A stretch of DNA of 64,000 nt from Spirochaetota bacterium. GTDB lineage: Bacteria; Spirochaetota; GWB1-36-13; JAKPDD01. Position 1 is the stretch's first letter. Each line of letters starts with the position of its first letter. The notes below the pieces were generated by a model. That model was not told where the DNA came from and did not search any database. It saw only the letters and a list, made by a program, of their open reading frames with translations. Position numbers and translations under genes: made by a program. Of this stretch, positions 10,641 through 19,386 are shown in pieces. The stretch lies in the NCBI GenBank assembly GCA_029552945.1, contig JAKPDD010000032.1:226228-290227 (forward strand), given 5' to 3'.

Positions 10641-12275
10641 TTATTTTCTATTTCTGAAAAAAGAAAATAAAAGTATTATGCTAAAAAAAATCGAAGAGTA
10701 GTAGAAAAAATTAGAAAATTTATAATGCCCATTAACATTAGAAAAATAGTACAATAAAATAGACACTATAATAAAAAATGAGTATATTATTTGATGCCCT
10801 AATTTGTAAATTTTGTTTACTCCCTTATTAAACTCTTTAAAACTTATCTTTATCTTACCACTATTTATTGTCTCAAGTGCTCTATATAATGACTCTGGTG
10901 TCTGAGATATATAGTAAAAATTTTCTTTTATCTCCTTTTTTATTGAATCTTTTATATTTTCTCCTGGCCCTAGTAAAAACTTTCTTAAATAAGGTAAAAG
11001 TATCTGTAAAAGATTTATATTTTTATCTAACTCAGCTACCACACCTATTAACAGACCGATAGTCCTTATAAGAAAAACATAATTCCTTGGTAATTGAATA
11101 TATTTTAAAACTTCTTTTAACTCAATACCTATATTTTTAAGATTATAAATTTTATAAATCTGATCCAACGTCATACTTTGATAGTCTTTAACATTAAAAA
11201 GATCAAGTTTATTAACAAGATAAAAAAATATATTTTCAAGTTTTTCTTTATCAGAATAAGGTTTTAAAAAACCCATATATTCAAGATGTTGTATTATAAA
11301 ACCATAGTCTTTAGTAATAAATGCTTTTAAAAGTTTTCTTATATCTATAAGAGTATCAGAAGAAAGAAAAGAGGATGAGCCAAAGTCTATAATTCCTATT
11401 TTCCCGTTTTTAGTTATTATTATATTCCCAGGATGAGGGTCAGAATGAAAAAATCCCTTTGTAAAAATCATATAAGAGTAAGTCTCTAATAATTTCTGCG
11501 ATATAATTTTTAATGAAATACCAGCATTCTGTAGAGACCTTATATCATCTATTTTATATCCGTCAATAAACTCAGTAACAAGTATATCACCAACAGAAAG
11601 TTCTTCAATATAATTAGGTATTAAAACATTTTTAAATCCTGCTAACATTTTCTTTATTTCTTTCATATTTTTTTTCTCATATTCAAAGTCTATCTCCTTA
11701 AATATCATAGATTCAAATTCAGGATAAATATCCTCAATATTAAGTGAAGGAAAGAAAAAATTAATTATTTTCAAAACAGATGATATTATAAAAAGATCGT
11801 TTTTTGTTATTTCTCTTATATCTGGATATAAAACCTTAATTGCAACTACTTTACCTTTAAAACTTGCTTTATAAACTTGGGCAAGAGAAGCACTCGCAAT
11901 AGGAACAGGATTAAAATCACTTAAAAAGTCCTGAGGGATTTTTCCCCAGAATTTTACAAATATTGGTTTTATAACATCAAATTCTCTTGGGGGAACTTTA
12001 TCCTGAAGGTCTTTAAGTTCTTTTGAAACTTCTGGTAAAAATACACTTGATATAACACTTAAAAATTGACCAAACTTTATAAATATACCCTGTGATTTTA
12101 TACAAAACTTTTTTATTCTGACTGCAGTGTATGAATTAAGTTTATAAAAAATTTTTGAGTAAGTTTTAGAGGATAGAAAATATTTAAATACAAGAATAAA
12201 AGGTAAATAACAAAAAATTATAGAAAGTGTAAATAATATTGCTCTTAATAGTCTAAATCTTTTTATAAAAACCAC
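10641..12275 (-). CDS. ABC1/UbiB (AarF) family atypical kinase
   Basis: Member of the UbiB/ADCK protein-kinase-like family, generally linked to quinone or isoprenoid lipid handling. Visible features: an N-terminal hydrophobic helix (about 12-33), the family KxGQ motif as KFGQ (67-70), PPREFDV, the nucleotide loop ASAS (127-130), the VAIKV lysine near 147, HSDPHPGN, DFG, and two hydrophobic segments at the C-terminus. No quinone gene is nearby. The start is uncertain: the GTG at 12275 lies inside AAAGGTGG, itself a good Shine-Dalgarno, which points to an ATA codon at 12266 instead. The role here is inferred only from the family. Confidence 0.88.
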   Translation of the reverse strand: MVFIKRFRLLRAILFTLSIIFCYLPFILVFKYFLSSKTYSKIFYKLNSYTAVRIKKFCIKSQGIFIKFGQFLSVISSVFLPEVSKELKDLQDKVPPREFDVIKPIFVKFWGKIPQDFLSDFNPVPIASASLAQVYKASFKGKVVAIKVLYPDIREITKNDLFIISSVLKIINFFFPSLNIEDIYPEFESMIFKEIDFEYEKKNMKEIKKMLAGFKNVLIPNYIEELSVGDILVTEFIDGYKIDDIRSLQNAGISLKIISQKLLETYSYMIFTKGFFHSDPHPGNIIITKNGKIGIIDFGSSSFLSSDTLIDIRKLLKAFITKDYGFIIQHLEYMGFLKPYSDKEKLENIFFYLVNKLDLFNVKDYQSMTLDQIYKIYNLKNIGIELKEVLKYIQLPRNYVFLIRTIGLLIGVVAELDKNINLLQILLPYLRKFLLGPGENIKDSIKKEIKENFYYISQTPESLYRALETINSGKIKISFKEFNKGVNKIYKLGHQIIYSFFIIVSILLYYFSNVNGHYKFSNFFYYSSIFFSIILLFSFFRNRK

Positions 12276-12292
12276 CTTTATTAACTTTATTT

Positions 12293-13024
12293 TTATTTAA
12301 GGTTAAGGATAATTCTTTTATTACTAAGAATAACAATAGCTTTTCCATTTTTTACATCTTCCGCTTCATCATATTGGGGTTGAACAATAATTTCACCTTT
12401 TTTATTAATATACCCATATTTACCATTAAGCTTTATCCAGGCATATCCCTCACTAAAACTTCCACCATCTTCAAGTATCGGCTTAAATATAAAATCCCCT
12501 TTTTTATTAATATAACCGTAATAACCATCAAGTGCAACCAATGACACACCATCTATAAAATCAGATGCAAAATCAAATCTTGGTGATATAATAATTTTAC
12601 CTTTTTTATTAATAAACCCATAAACATTTTTAACAGAAATAACTGCAAGATTATCAGAAAAATTACCAGCAAAATCAAACTTAAAGTCAATAACTTTTCT
12701 ATTTTTTCTATCTATAAATCCCCACTTCCCATTGCTTTTAACTGAAGCAAGACCATCTGAAAAATTATTTACAAAGTCATAGACAAAAGGTATAATAACA
12801 TTATTATTTATGTCTATAAAGCCCCACTTATTATTAAGTTTAACCCTAGCTATACCATCAAAAAAGTCACCTGCATATTGATACATAGGTTTTATTAATA
12901 CTTTGCCACTATCAATATCAACAAAACCCCATAGATCACCCTTTATAGTCCTCATAATATTTAATGAGTATAAAAGAAAAGGGAAAAACATAATGAATAT
13001 AAACAGTAGAATCTTATAAAACAT
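12293..13024 (-). CDS. WG-repeat (KWG) exported protein
   Basis: Protein of 243 aa with an N-terminal hydrophobic segment (about 4-20) that looks like a signal peptide or anchor, followed by about six tandem repeats of some 33 residues. Each repeat carries a WGFID/YGFIN/YGYIN core and a downstream FxDG-like turn (DFFDGIA, NFSDGLA, DFIDGVS). This is the WG_beta_rep architecture, of unknown function and often surface or periplasmic. It follows recA; its ribosome-binding site may be inside a small hairpin (13028-13052). Confidence 0.85.
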   Translation of the reverse strand: MFYKILLFIFIMFFPFLLYSLNIMRTIKGDLWGFVDIDSGKVLIKPMYQYAGDFFDGIARVKLNNKWGFIDINNNVIIPFVYDFVNNFSDGLASVKSNGKWGFIDRKNRKVIDFKFDFAGNFSDNLAVISVKNVYGFINKKGKIIISPRFDFASDFIDGVSLVALDGYYGYINKKGDFIFKPILEDGGSFSEGYAWIKLNGKYGYINKKGEIIVQPQYDEAEDVKNGKAIVILSNKRIILNLK

Positions 13025-13027
13025 AAC

Positions 13028-13052
13028 CCGAACCTCTAAATTTAAGATTCGG
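13028..13052 (-). promoter_or_regulatory. Hairpin over the ribosome-binding site of the WG-repeat gene
   Basis: On minus, CCGAA (13052-13048) can pair with TTCGG (13032-13028), with three further inner pairs (TCT/AGA) after a two-base bulge. The AGAGG Shine-Dalgarno of the gene starting at 13024 lies in the right half of this element. It could limit translation of the WG protein; short stem, so chance is possible. Confidence 0.35.
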
Positions 13053-13105
13053 AAAATAACAAAAAAATATAATATATAATAATAAAATTTTAATAATTAA
13101 AAATT

Positions 13106-14182
13106 TTACAACAACTCTTCTGTTACATCTTCAACTTTCTTTCTTTTTTTAGACTCTTTAGTCTCTTTCTCATCTTTTTTATTATCTTGTTTAACCTCAA
13201 TAGCAGGAAGTTCATACTTCTCTCTTATAAGATTTTCAATTTTTAATGCAAAATCAGGATTAGCTTCAAAATATGAATATGTAGACTCTTTTCCCTGCCC
13301 AATTTTATCATTACCAAAATAATAGAAAGTCCCTTTTCTCTCTATTATGCCCAGATTAACAGCCTCCTCAAGAAGTGTATAGACATTATATATACCTTTA
13401 TCATACAAAACCATAAACTCACCTTTCTTAAAAGGGGGGGCCATCTTATTTTTATTAACTTTTATTTTTGTAATAGTTCCATAAGATTCTTCTTTATCTT
13501 TTAAAGCCTCTCCTCTCCTTACCTCTATTCTTATTGAAGAATAAAATTTTAAAGCCATCCCGCCTGTGGTTGTTTCAGGATTACCATAACTACCTATTTT
13601 CATTCTTATTTGATTAATAAAAATCATACATGTATTTGTTTTAGAAATTATACCTGTTATTTTTCTTAATGCCTGAGACATCAATCTTGCCTGTAACCCT
13701 ATTTGAGAATCACCCATATTACCTTCTATTTCAGCTCTTGGGACTAATGCTGCAACACTATCTATTACTATAAGGTCAATCTGCCCAGTTCTTGCTAATG
13801 TCTCTGCTATCTCTAATGCCTGCTCACCTGAATCTGGTTGTGAAATATACAGGTCCTCAAGGTTAACCCCCAACTTTTTAGCATATATAGGGTCTAATGC
13901 ATGTTCTGCATCTATAAAAGCAGCAACTCCGCCATTTTTCTGAACCTGAGCAATAGTAGATAATGCTATAGTTGTTTTACCCGAAGACTCAGGCCCATAT
14001 ATTTCAACAATCCGCCCTCTTGGAAGCCCTCCTATTCCTGTTGCTATATCAAGAGATATTATCCCAGTAGGTATAACTGGAATACTTATCTTCTCTTTTT
14101 GGTCAAGTTTCATTATAACACCTTCACCAAACCTTTTTTGTATCTCTTTAATAGCAGAATCTAACAAGTTCTTATCTTTCAT
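13106..14182 (-). CDS. recA: Recombinase RecA
   Basis: ATP-dependent strand-exchange protein for homologous recombination and repair. Walker A GPESSGKT (63-70), the [22 protein letters not shown] loop L1 region and INQIRMKIG...NPETTTGG (loop L2) are intact. 358 aa with a lysine/glutamate-rich tail. A run of seven C on the coding strand (13434-13440 on plus) encodes part of [10 protein letters not shown] in frame. I saw no obvious LexA operator in the 62-base spacer upstream. It lies directly downstream of the comFB-like gene. Confidence 0.99.
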   Translation of the reverse strand: MKDKNLLDSAIKEIQKRFGEGVIMKLDQKEKISIPVIPTGIISLDIATGIGGLPRGRIVEIYGPESSGKTTIALSTIAQVQKNGGVAAFIDAEHALDPIYAKKLGVNLEDLYISQPDSGEQALEIAETLARTGQIDLIVIDSVAALVPRAEIEGNMGDSQIGLQARLMSQALRKITGIISKTNTCMIFINQIRMKIGSYGNPETTTGGMALKFYSSIRIEVRRGEALKDKEESYGTITKIKVNKNKMAPPFKKGEFMVLYDKGIYNVYTLLEEAVNLGIIERKGTFYYFGNDKIGQGKESTYSYFEANPDFALKIENLIREKYELPAIEVKQDNKKDEKETKESKKRKKVEDVTEELL

Positions 14183-14244
14183 TTTTTAAAACCCTCTTTA
14201 TTTTGAATAAATAGAAAATTAAAATTTAAAAAATAGAGTAAAAA

Positions 14245-14949
14245 TTATATCAATATAGGATTTAATTCATAACTAAAATTAGTACTTATATAATTTCTTA
14301 TAATTTTATCAGTGAAAAGTTCTAAAGTAAACTCCTCTTCATATTCATCATTAACGCCAATTTTAAAATTAACTTTTTCTTTTGTGTGAGAACTCTGTTC
14401 TTTGGCCTTAATCTCTTTAGGCCAAAACGTATAATAACCACCCAATCTTATTGGAACTATATAAGGATTAGACCATGACTGTTCTTTCATAGGAGCAAGA
14501 ACATACTTATCTTGCTCATTATCATATATATATAATTCAACTTTAACACCGTCTTTAGGTTTAAGGGATACATAATCAAGAACACGACCTAAAATATACG
14601 GAAAATTAACATAATAAAAATCAGTTGTTTCATACTCTTCCTGTCTTAAAATCTCAATGCCATTTTGAGGGAAAGAATGTAAATGAGACTTTCTTCTATC
14701 TTTTATAATATTTATAGCCTGCAAGACTAATGAATATATATCAGTTTTATCCTGTATATCTATCTTTAAGTCAGCTTCAAGGTGTAAAATACCTCTCCCG
14801 CTACTTATATAAAATGGTTTTGTTCTATTTAAAACATAAGTAACAATATCCTCAACACAAATAGAACACTTACAAACATCTTTTAAATCTTTTAATACAT
14901 CTTCAAGAACTTTTATAACAAGATCCTCTTTAAGATTTTTTATAAACAT
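14245..14949 (-). CDS. ComFB-family protein with a C-terminal extension
   Basis: The N-terminal half matches the late-competence protein ComFB family: an alpha-helical start, the CxCxxC cluster (Cys26, Cys28, Cys31), then EDIVTYVLNRTKPFYISS and GRGILHLE. Recent work on the family describes it as a receptor for cyclic dinucleotides; that is knowledge of the family, not seen here. Residues from about 105 to 234 form an extra domain I do not recognise. The gene is immediately upstream of recA, and cdaA and a GGDEF cyclase are elsewhere in the window. Confidence 0.75.
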   Translation of the reverse strand: MFIKNLKEDLVIKVLEDVLKDLKDVCKCSICVEDIVTYVLNRTKPFYISSGRGILHLEADLKIDIQDKTDIYSLVLQAINIIKDRRKSHLHSFPQNGIEILRQEEYETTDFYYVNFPYILGRVLDYVSLKPKDGVKVELYIYDNEQDKYVLAPMKEQSWSNPYIVPIRLGGYYTFWPKEIKAKEQSSHTKEKVNFKIGVNDEYEEEFTLELFTDKIIRNYISTNFSYELNPILI

Positions 14950-15073
14950 TAAATAACTCTCTATTAAAAATTTTTATTTTTATAATATATAAAAATAAAA
15001 TATAGTTTTAACCAAAACAAATAAGTTTAAAAAATAAATTAAATTTTTTACCTACAAAATCAAAGGATAATTA

Positions 15074-16075
15074 ATGGAATTAAAAAAATATACTGATATT
15101 ATTAAAAAATCAATAATAGAAATACTGGATTCATATAAAGAACTACCATCAATAGGAGAATGGACAATTGACTCACTAGAAAAAATTAAAAACTTTAGTA
15201 TTAATGGGAAATTAATAAGAGGTGCTTTAATATGTCTTATTGAAGATAAAATAAAAGGATCATATTCAGAAAATTCAATAAAAACTTCTGTTGCTATTGA
15301 ACTTTTACAATCAGGGCTATTAATTCATGATGATATAATGGATAACGATGATATTAGAAGAGGTCAAACATCAATCCATGCCCAATATAGAAATAAATAT
15401 CAAAACTCTAAAAATCCACAAAAATTAGGAGAATCATTGGGTATATGTCTTGGAGATATATGTTTTTTCCTCAGTTTTGATATACTCTCAAAAATACCTA
15501 AAAAAGAGATTATGAAAGAGATAATAACTTTATTTTCAAAAGAGATGATAACAGTAGGTCTTGCACAAATGCAGGATATATATTTCTCTGAAGTATATAA
15601 TATAGACCCACAATATGAAGATATAATTAATTTATATAAATATAAAACAGCAAGATACAGTTTCAGTCTCCCACTAATAGCCGGTGCATATATATCTGAA
15701 ATAAAAGATGAGATACCAACCCTGTCAATATTAGGTGAAAAAATAGGAATTCTCTTTCAGATAAAAGATGATTATATAGATCTATTTTCCTCAACTGAAG
15801 AAATAGGAAAACCAGTAGGCTCAGATATAATAAATGAAAAAAAAACTATAATCTTTTATTATTTAAAAGAAGAATTAAAAGTAAAAAATTTATCAGATTA
15901 TACAATTAAAGAAATAAAAGAAATTATTGAGCAGAAAGGAATAAATAAAAAAATACAAAAAATAGTTGATAATTTACTAAAAGAAATAAATAATATAATA
16001 GAAAACATAAGTAACGAAAGTCTTAAAAATGAATTAAAAAAAGTCTCTCAATTTGTAATAGAAAGAAAAAAATAA
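15074..16075 (+). CDS. Polyprenyl diphosphate synthase (trans-type)
   Basis: Condenses isopentenyl diphosphate onto an allylic diphosphate, making a linear prenyl chain. Both Mg-binding motifs are visible: FARM DDIMD (86-90) followed by RRG, and SARM DDYID (232-236). The residue five positions before the FARM is small (Gly81), which in this superfamily allows longer products than C15, but product length cannot be set from sequence alone. AAAGGA precedes the ATG. Divergent from the comFB gene; a candidate source of prenyl chains for quinone or undecaprenyl-type lipids. Confidence 0.9.
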   Translation: MELKKYTDIIKKSIIEILDSYKELPSIGEWTIDSLEKIKNFSINGKLIRGALICLIEDKIKGSYSENSIKTSVAIELLQSGLLIHDDIMDNDDIRRGQTSIHAQYRNKYQNSKNPQKLGESLGICLGDICFFLSFDILSKIPKKEIMKEIITLFSKEMITVGLAQMQDIYFSEVYNIDPQYEDIINLYKYKTARYSFSLPLIAGAYISEIKDEIPTLSILGEKIGILFQIKDDYIDLFSSTEEIGKPVGSDIINEKKTIIFYYLKEELKVKNLSDYTIKEIKEIIEQKGINKKIQKIVDNLLKEINNIIENISNESLKNELKKVSQFVIERKK

Positions 16076-16098
16076 TAAAATTTTAGTTTTAAAATTTT

Positions 16099-16836
16099 TT
16101 AAAACTCAATTTTATAAAGATAAAGACCATTTGGTGGAGCAGTCGGAAATGGATTTTTCCCCCTATTCTTAGCTTTTAATATATCTTTAATAAACTCAGG
16201 TTGAAAGTCATTACTTTTAGCTATACCCACACAAGTCCCAATAATAACTCTAACCATTCTTCTTAAAAAAGCATTACCTTTAATAAAAATATATATAAAT
16301 TTTCCTTTCTTTTTAACTTTAATAGAAATTATTTTCCTAACATGATTGTCTTTTTCCGTTCTTTCTGAAAAAGAAGAAAAATCATGTTCCCCCTTTAAAT
16401 ATTTTAGCGTTTTTTTTAATTTTCTTATCTTTATTTTACCTCTTACATGCCAAACATACCTATAAAAAAAGGGGGGGCAAACATCATCATTGTTATATAT
16501 AACATACATATATTCTCTTGACTTAGCAGAAAATCTTGCATGAAAACTCTTATTTTCATATTTTACTTTATTTACTCTTATTTGAGGTGGGAGGAGAGAG
16601 TTTAATGCCTTCTTTAATCCATCCTCTGGGATATTTTTATCAGTTTTAAAACTTATTACCTGCATAATGGCATGTACACCAGTATCTGTTCTCCCTGATG
16701 TAAATGTCTTTATAGTCTGATTATAAACTTTTGATATTGCATTTTCTATAAGACCCTGTACTGTGGGGTCTGAGGTTTGTATTTGATACCCTTTAAAATC
16801 AGTCCCATCATAAGAAACTTCAAGCCTTACTACCAT
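16099..16836 (-). CDS. truA: tRNA pseudouridine(38-40) synthase TruA
   Basis: Makes pseudouridine at positions 38-40 of the tRNA anticodon arm. The catalytic aspartate is Asp51 in SGRTDTGVHA; YDGTDFKGYQIQ at the start and NAFLRRMVRVIIGT near the end are conserved. 245 aa is normal. AGGTGG four bases before the ATG sets the start. A run of seven G on plus at 16471-16477 encodes part of CPPFFYR in frame. First gene after a convergent boundary with the prenyl synthase. Confidence 0.97.
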   Translation of the reverse strand: MVVRLEVSYDGTDFKGYQIQTSDPTVQGLIENAISKVYNQTIKTFTSGRTDTGVHAIMQVISFKTDKNIPEDGLKKALNSLLPPQIRVNKVKYENKSFHARFSAKSREYMYVIYNNDDVCPPFFYRYVWHVRGKIKIRKLKKTLKYLKGEHDFSSFSERTEKDNHVRKIISIKVKKKGKFIYIFIKGNAFLRRMVRVIIGTCVGIAKSNDFQPEFIKDILKAKNRGKNPFPTAPPNGLYLYKIEF

Positions 16837-16860
16837 TAAACCACCTAAATATTAAAATTA

Positions 16861-17763
16861 TTATTCCTCTATTTCAAGATTAACACTCTCTTCTATCTCC
16901 TGTAAATGACTTGAAACTTCATCATATAGATCCCTAACTATATTTAACAAAGGCCCTGGTTTCTCCTTGCTGGCTTTACCTATTCCAAATATTTTACCTA
17001 TAGTCTTTTTAATTTCTCTATATATCTCAGCTTTTTTAACTATATCCTCCTCTTTATAACTCATCTTATAATTAAGATAATTCATAATATAAATAAATCC
17101 ATCATACCCGTAGTTTTTATCAATATCAGGGCCAAGGTCAACACCATCTAGTTTTTCTTTACCTTTCAAAGCAAGGTCATAAGCAGAATTATAATAATTC
17201 CTTGCTTTCTCATACATTATTTCCTGGATTTTAAGAAACCTTTCATATAGTTCTTTTTTATTTTCTTTTAAAACTTTTGCGGCCATATCACCAAATAACC
17301 AAGCAGCCCTTAGTGAAGAAATCCCTTTTTTTATTGTTGGCGATTCTTTTGGTGGGAAAAAAGAGTAACAGCTAATCGAAAGAATATATGATGCTGCTCC
17401 TGAATATAAGTTTCTTTCCTGTTCAAAGTCAATAATAATCGGTGCAAATATTTCCTGTATTATTTTTCTTCTATATTCAATAAGATTAGAGACAAGATCA
17501 ATGTTATTAGGTGATATATTATTAAAGTCTCTTTGCGGGGAAGCATACCAACATGCAGGACAAACTGTAATAAAATAAGCTAATGGGTGAACCTCCCCAA
17601 ACTTTGTATTTTCTTCGTATGTTCTCCTTAACTCCGGGGTTATATCTTTGGCAATAAGTCTACCTCTACCTGTAAGCATTTCCTCTCTTTTAAAAGAATA
17701 GTTACAAACAGGACAGGTTGTCTCATTCTTACTGAAAAATGAAATCTTCTTTTTATCCTCCAT
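16861..17763 (-). CDS. DUF2225 protein with two CxxC pairs
   Basis: Uncharacterised family (DUF2225) found in spirochaetes and Clostridia. The N-terminal domain has two CxxC pairs, Cys17/Cys20 and Cys68/Cys71, likely a metal-binding ribbon, separated by GRLIAKDITPELRRTYEE. The rest is helical, with tetratricopeptide-like character (residues about 130-250). It is spaced four bases from pdxJ, so probably cotranscribed with pdxJ and the cda genes. No enzymatic motif seen. Confidence 0.8.
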   Translation of the reverse strand: MEDKKKISFFSKNETTCPVCNYSFKREEMLTGRGRLIAKDITPELRRTYEENTKFGEVHPLAYFITVCPACWYASPQRDFNNISPNNIDLVSNLIEYRRKIIQEIFAPIIIDFEQERNLYSGAASYILSISCYSFFPPKESPTIKKGISSLRAAWLFGDMAAKVLKENKKELYERFLKIQEIMYEKARNYYNSAYDLALKGKEKLDGVDLGPDIDKNYGYDGFIYIMNYLNYKMSYKEEDIVKKAEIYREIKKTIGKIFGIGKASKEKPGPLLNIVRDLYDEVSSHLQEIEESVNLEIEE

Positions 17764-17767
17764 AAAA

Positions 17768-18490
17768 TCATGCCTTTTTATTTTTTACTATATTTATCAT
17801 TTCTTTTACAGCAGTATATAGGCCAACAAATACAGCCCTACTTATTATACTATGACCTATGCTTAATTCGTCTATATCTTTAATGTTAACTATATCATAA
17901 GTATTTTCATAATTTAATCCGTGCCCTGCGTGAATAATAAGACCATTTTTTTTAGCAAAAGCCACAGATTCTTTTATCTTATTAAGCTCTTCTTCCTTTT
18001 TAAAAGGATCAATAAGGTTAGCATAATTTCCAGTATGTATTTCTATCGCATCAGCACCAATCTCTTTAGCTGCTTCTATCTGATTTTTTTCAGGTTCAAC
18101 AAAAAGAGAAACTTTGATTCCTTTGTCTTTTAAAGGAGAAAGATATTTCATAATTTTATCCTTTAATCCAATCACATCCAGGCCACCTTCTGTAGTAAGC
18201 TCTTCTCTTCTCTCTGGAACAATAGTAGCCCACTCTGGAACTATATTAAGCACAATATTTATTATTTCTTCATTTAAAGCACATTCAAAGTTTAAAGGTT
18301 TTTTTATCTCTTTTTTTAAGATATATACATCTTCATCCTGTATATGTCTCCTATCCTCTCTTAAATGAAAAGTAATCCCATCAGCACCAGCTTTAACAAC
18401 TTCAAACGCTGCCTGCAATAAATCTGGGTCTTTCCCCTTCCTTGCCTGTCTTAAAGTTGCAACATGGTCTATATTCACACTTAATTTCAT
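17768..18490 (-). CDS. pdxJ: Pyridoxine 5'-phosphate synthase
   Basis: Last step of the DXP-dependent vitamin B6 pathway: 1-deoxyxylulose 5-phosphate plus 3-amino-2-oxopropyl phosphate give pyridoxine 5'-phosphate. Family marks: NIDHVATLRQARKG at residues 5-18, DGITFHLREDRRHI, VSLFVEP, GHGLNYEN and ELSIGHSIISRAV. 240 aa is typical. Its ATG overlaps the cdaR stop by four bases. No pdxA or pdxB is in the window. Confidence 0.97.
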   Translation of the reverse strand: MKLSVNIDHVATLRQARKGKDPDLLQAAFEVVKAGADGITFHLREDRRHIQDEDVYILKKEIKKPLNFECALNEEIINIVLNIVPEWATIVPERREELTTEGGLDVIGLKDKIMKYLSPLKDKGIKVSLFVEPEKNQIEAAKEIGADAIEIHTGNYANLIDPFKKEEELNKIKESVAFAKKNGLIIHAGHGLNYENTYDIVNIKDIDELSIGHSIISRAVFVGLYTAVKEMINIVKNKKA

Positions 18491-19386
18491 TTTAATCTCC
18501 TTTTTATAGTAACATCAACACTTCTAATATCAAAAGGCTCTATAATAAGAGAATCATTATTTATATCTATTTTTAAATTTAATTTGTAATTCCCTTCATT
18601 TGTAATTTCTTTACAATCTACATAAAAATATAATTTATTCAGATCATTTTCTTTAAAATTATCAAAATTCCCTTTTACTAAGGCATTAACACTTTTAGGA
18701 GAAAAATAAGCTTCAAAATCTTCACTAAGATTCTTTACTTTAATAGGTATAAGTATAAACCTCTCTTCTATCTTCTTTATAGCTTTAAAATCAACCTTCA
18801 CAGACGTTACTGAAAGATAAACATTTTTATAAGGATTTTTTATGGGTATAATTTTAGAGTATATACCTGATGAATTAACTGTATAAGTTGAAGTTTCAAG
18901 TGTTTTTATATTTTTTAAAATTTTTGACGGCCCCTCGATTTTTATCACTTTAGGAGTAACAGTAATATCTTTTACAAGAAATAAATTCTGGCTATCAATA
19001 ACAGGATTTATTTCAACCTCTTTTATTTCTTTTTTATCAACTTCAACAAATATTTTTTTCTCACTTAAAGATATTCTAGCCAGGTATGGTATATCAAACT
19101 TTTTTATTATCTCAGGTTCAATATAATTTTTACCTACCATAACATCTTTTAAAGAGACTCTAACCTCAAGTGGTGGTTGCTTAAATTCATAATAAGAGTA
19201 TTTACTTAAAATGATATTATAAGAAAATAACTCCTGTTTTTTTATTATAACCATGTCATCAGGAAGATCAAAATATTTTATTTCAACAGAAAAATCAAGT
19301 GTCTTTGTTACAATTGCGTCTATATAAAACCAGAGTATTACTGAGATAAGAAAAGATAAAATTATTTTAGTTGTTTTATCTTTCAT
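18487..19386 (-). CDS. cdaR: YbbR-domain protein, CdaA regulator
   Basis: Membrane-anchored protein with one N-terminal transmembrane segment (about 5-25) and three or so extracytoplasmic YbbR repeats (patterns of VxVKNLSEDF and KVIEGPS type, the latter at KVIKIEGPSKIL). In Firmicutes the homologue CdaR binds and modulates the cyclase CdaA. Here it overlaps cdaA by 11 bases, the same conserved pairing. The usual third partner, glmM, is replaced by pdxJ. Confidence 0.88.
   Translation of the reverse strand: MKDKTTKIILSFLISVILWFYIDAIVTKTLDFSVEIKYFDLPDDMVIIKKQELFSYNIILSKYSYYEFKQPPLEVRVSLKDVMVGKNYIEPEIIKKFDIPYLARISLSEKKIFVEVDKKEIKEVEINPVIDSQNLFLVKDITVTPKVIKIEGPSKILKNIKTLETSTYTVNSSGIYSKIIPIKNPYKNVYLSVTSVKVDFKAIKKIEERFILIPIKVKNLSEDFEAYFSPKSVNALVKGNFDNFKENDLNKLYFYVDCKEITNEGNYKLNLKIDINNDSLIIEPFDIRSVDVTIKRRLK

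Noticed and set aside
13434..13440. Run of seven G on plus inside recA as a phase-variation tract
   Set aside because: The coding frame is intact and encodes a normal RecA stretch; recA is a poor contingency gene. Similar in-frame runs occur in truA (16471-16477) and the HEAT gene (40167-40173).
14183..14244. LexA operator upstream of recA
   Set aside because: No inverted repeat of a known LexA type in the 62-base spacer, and LexA sites vary too much to claim from one spacer.
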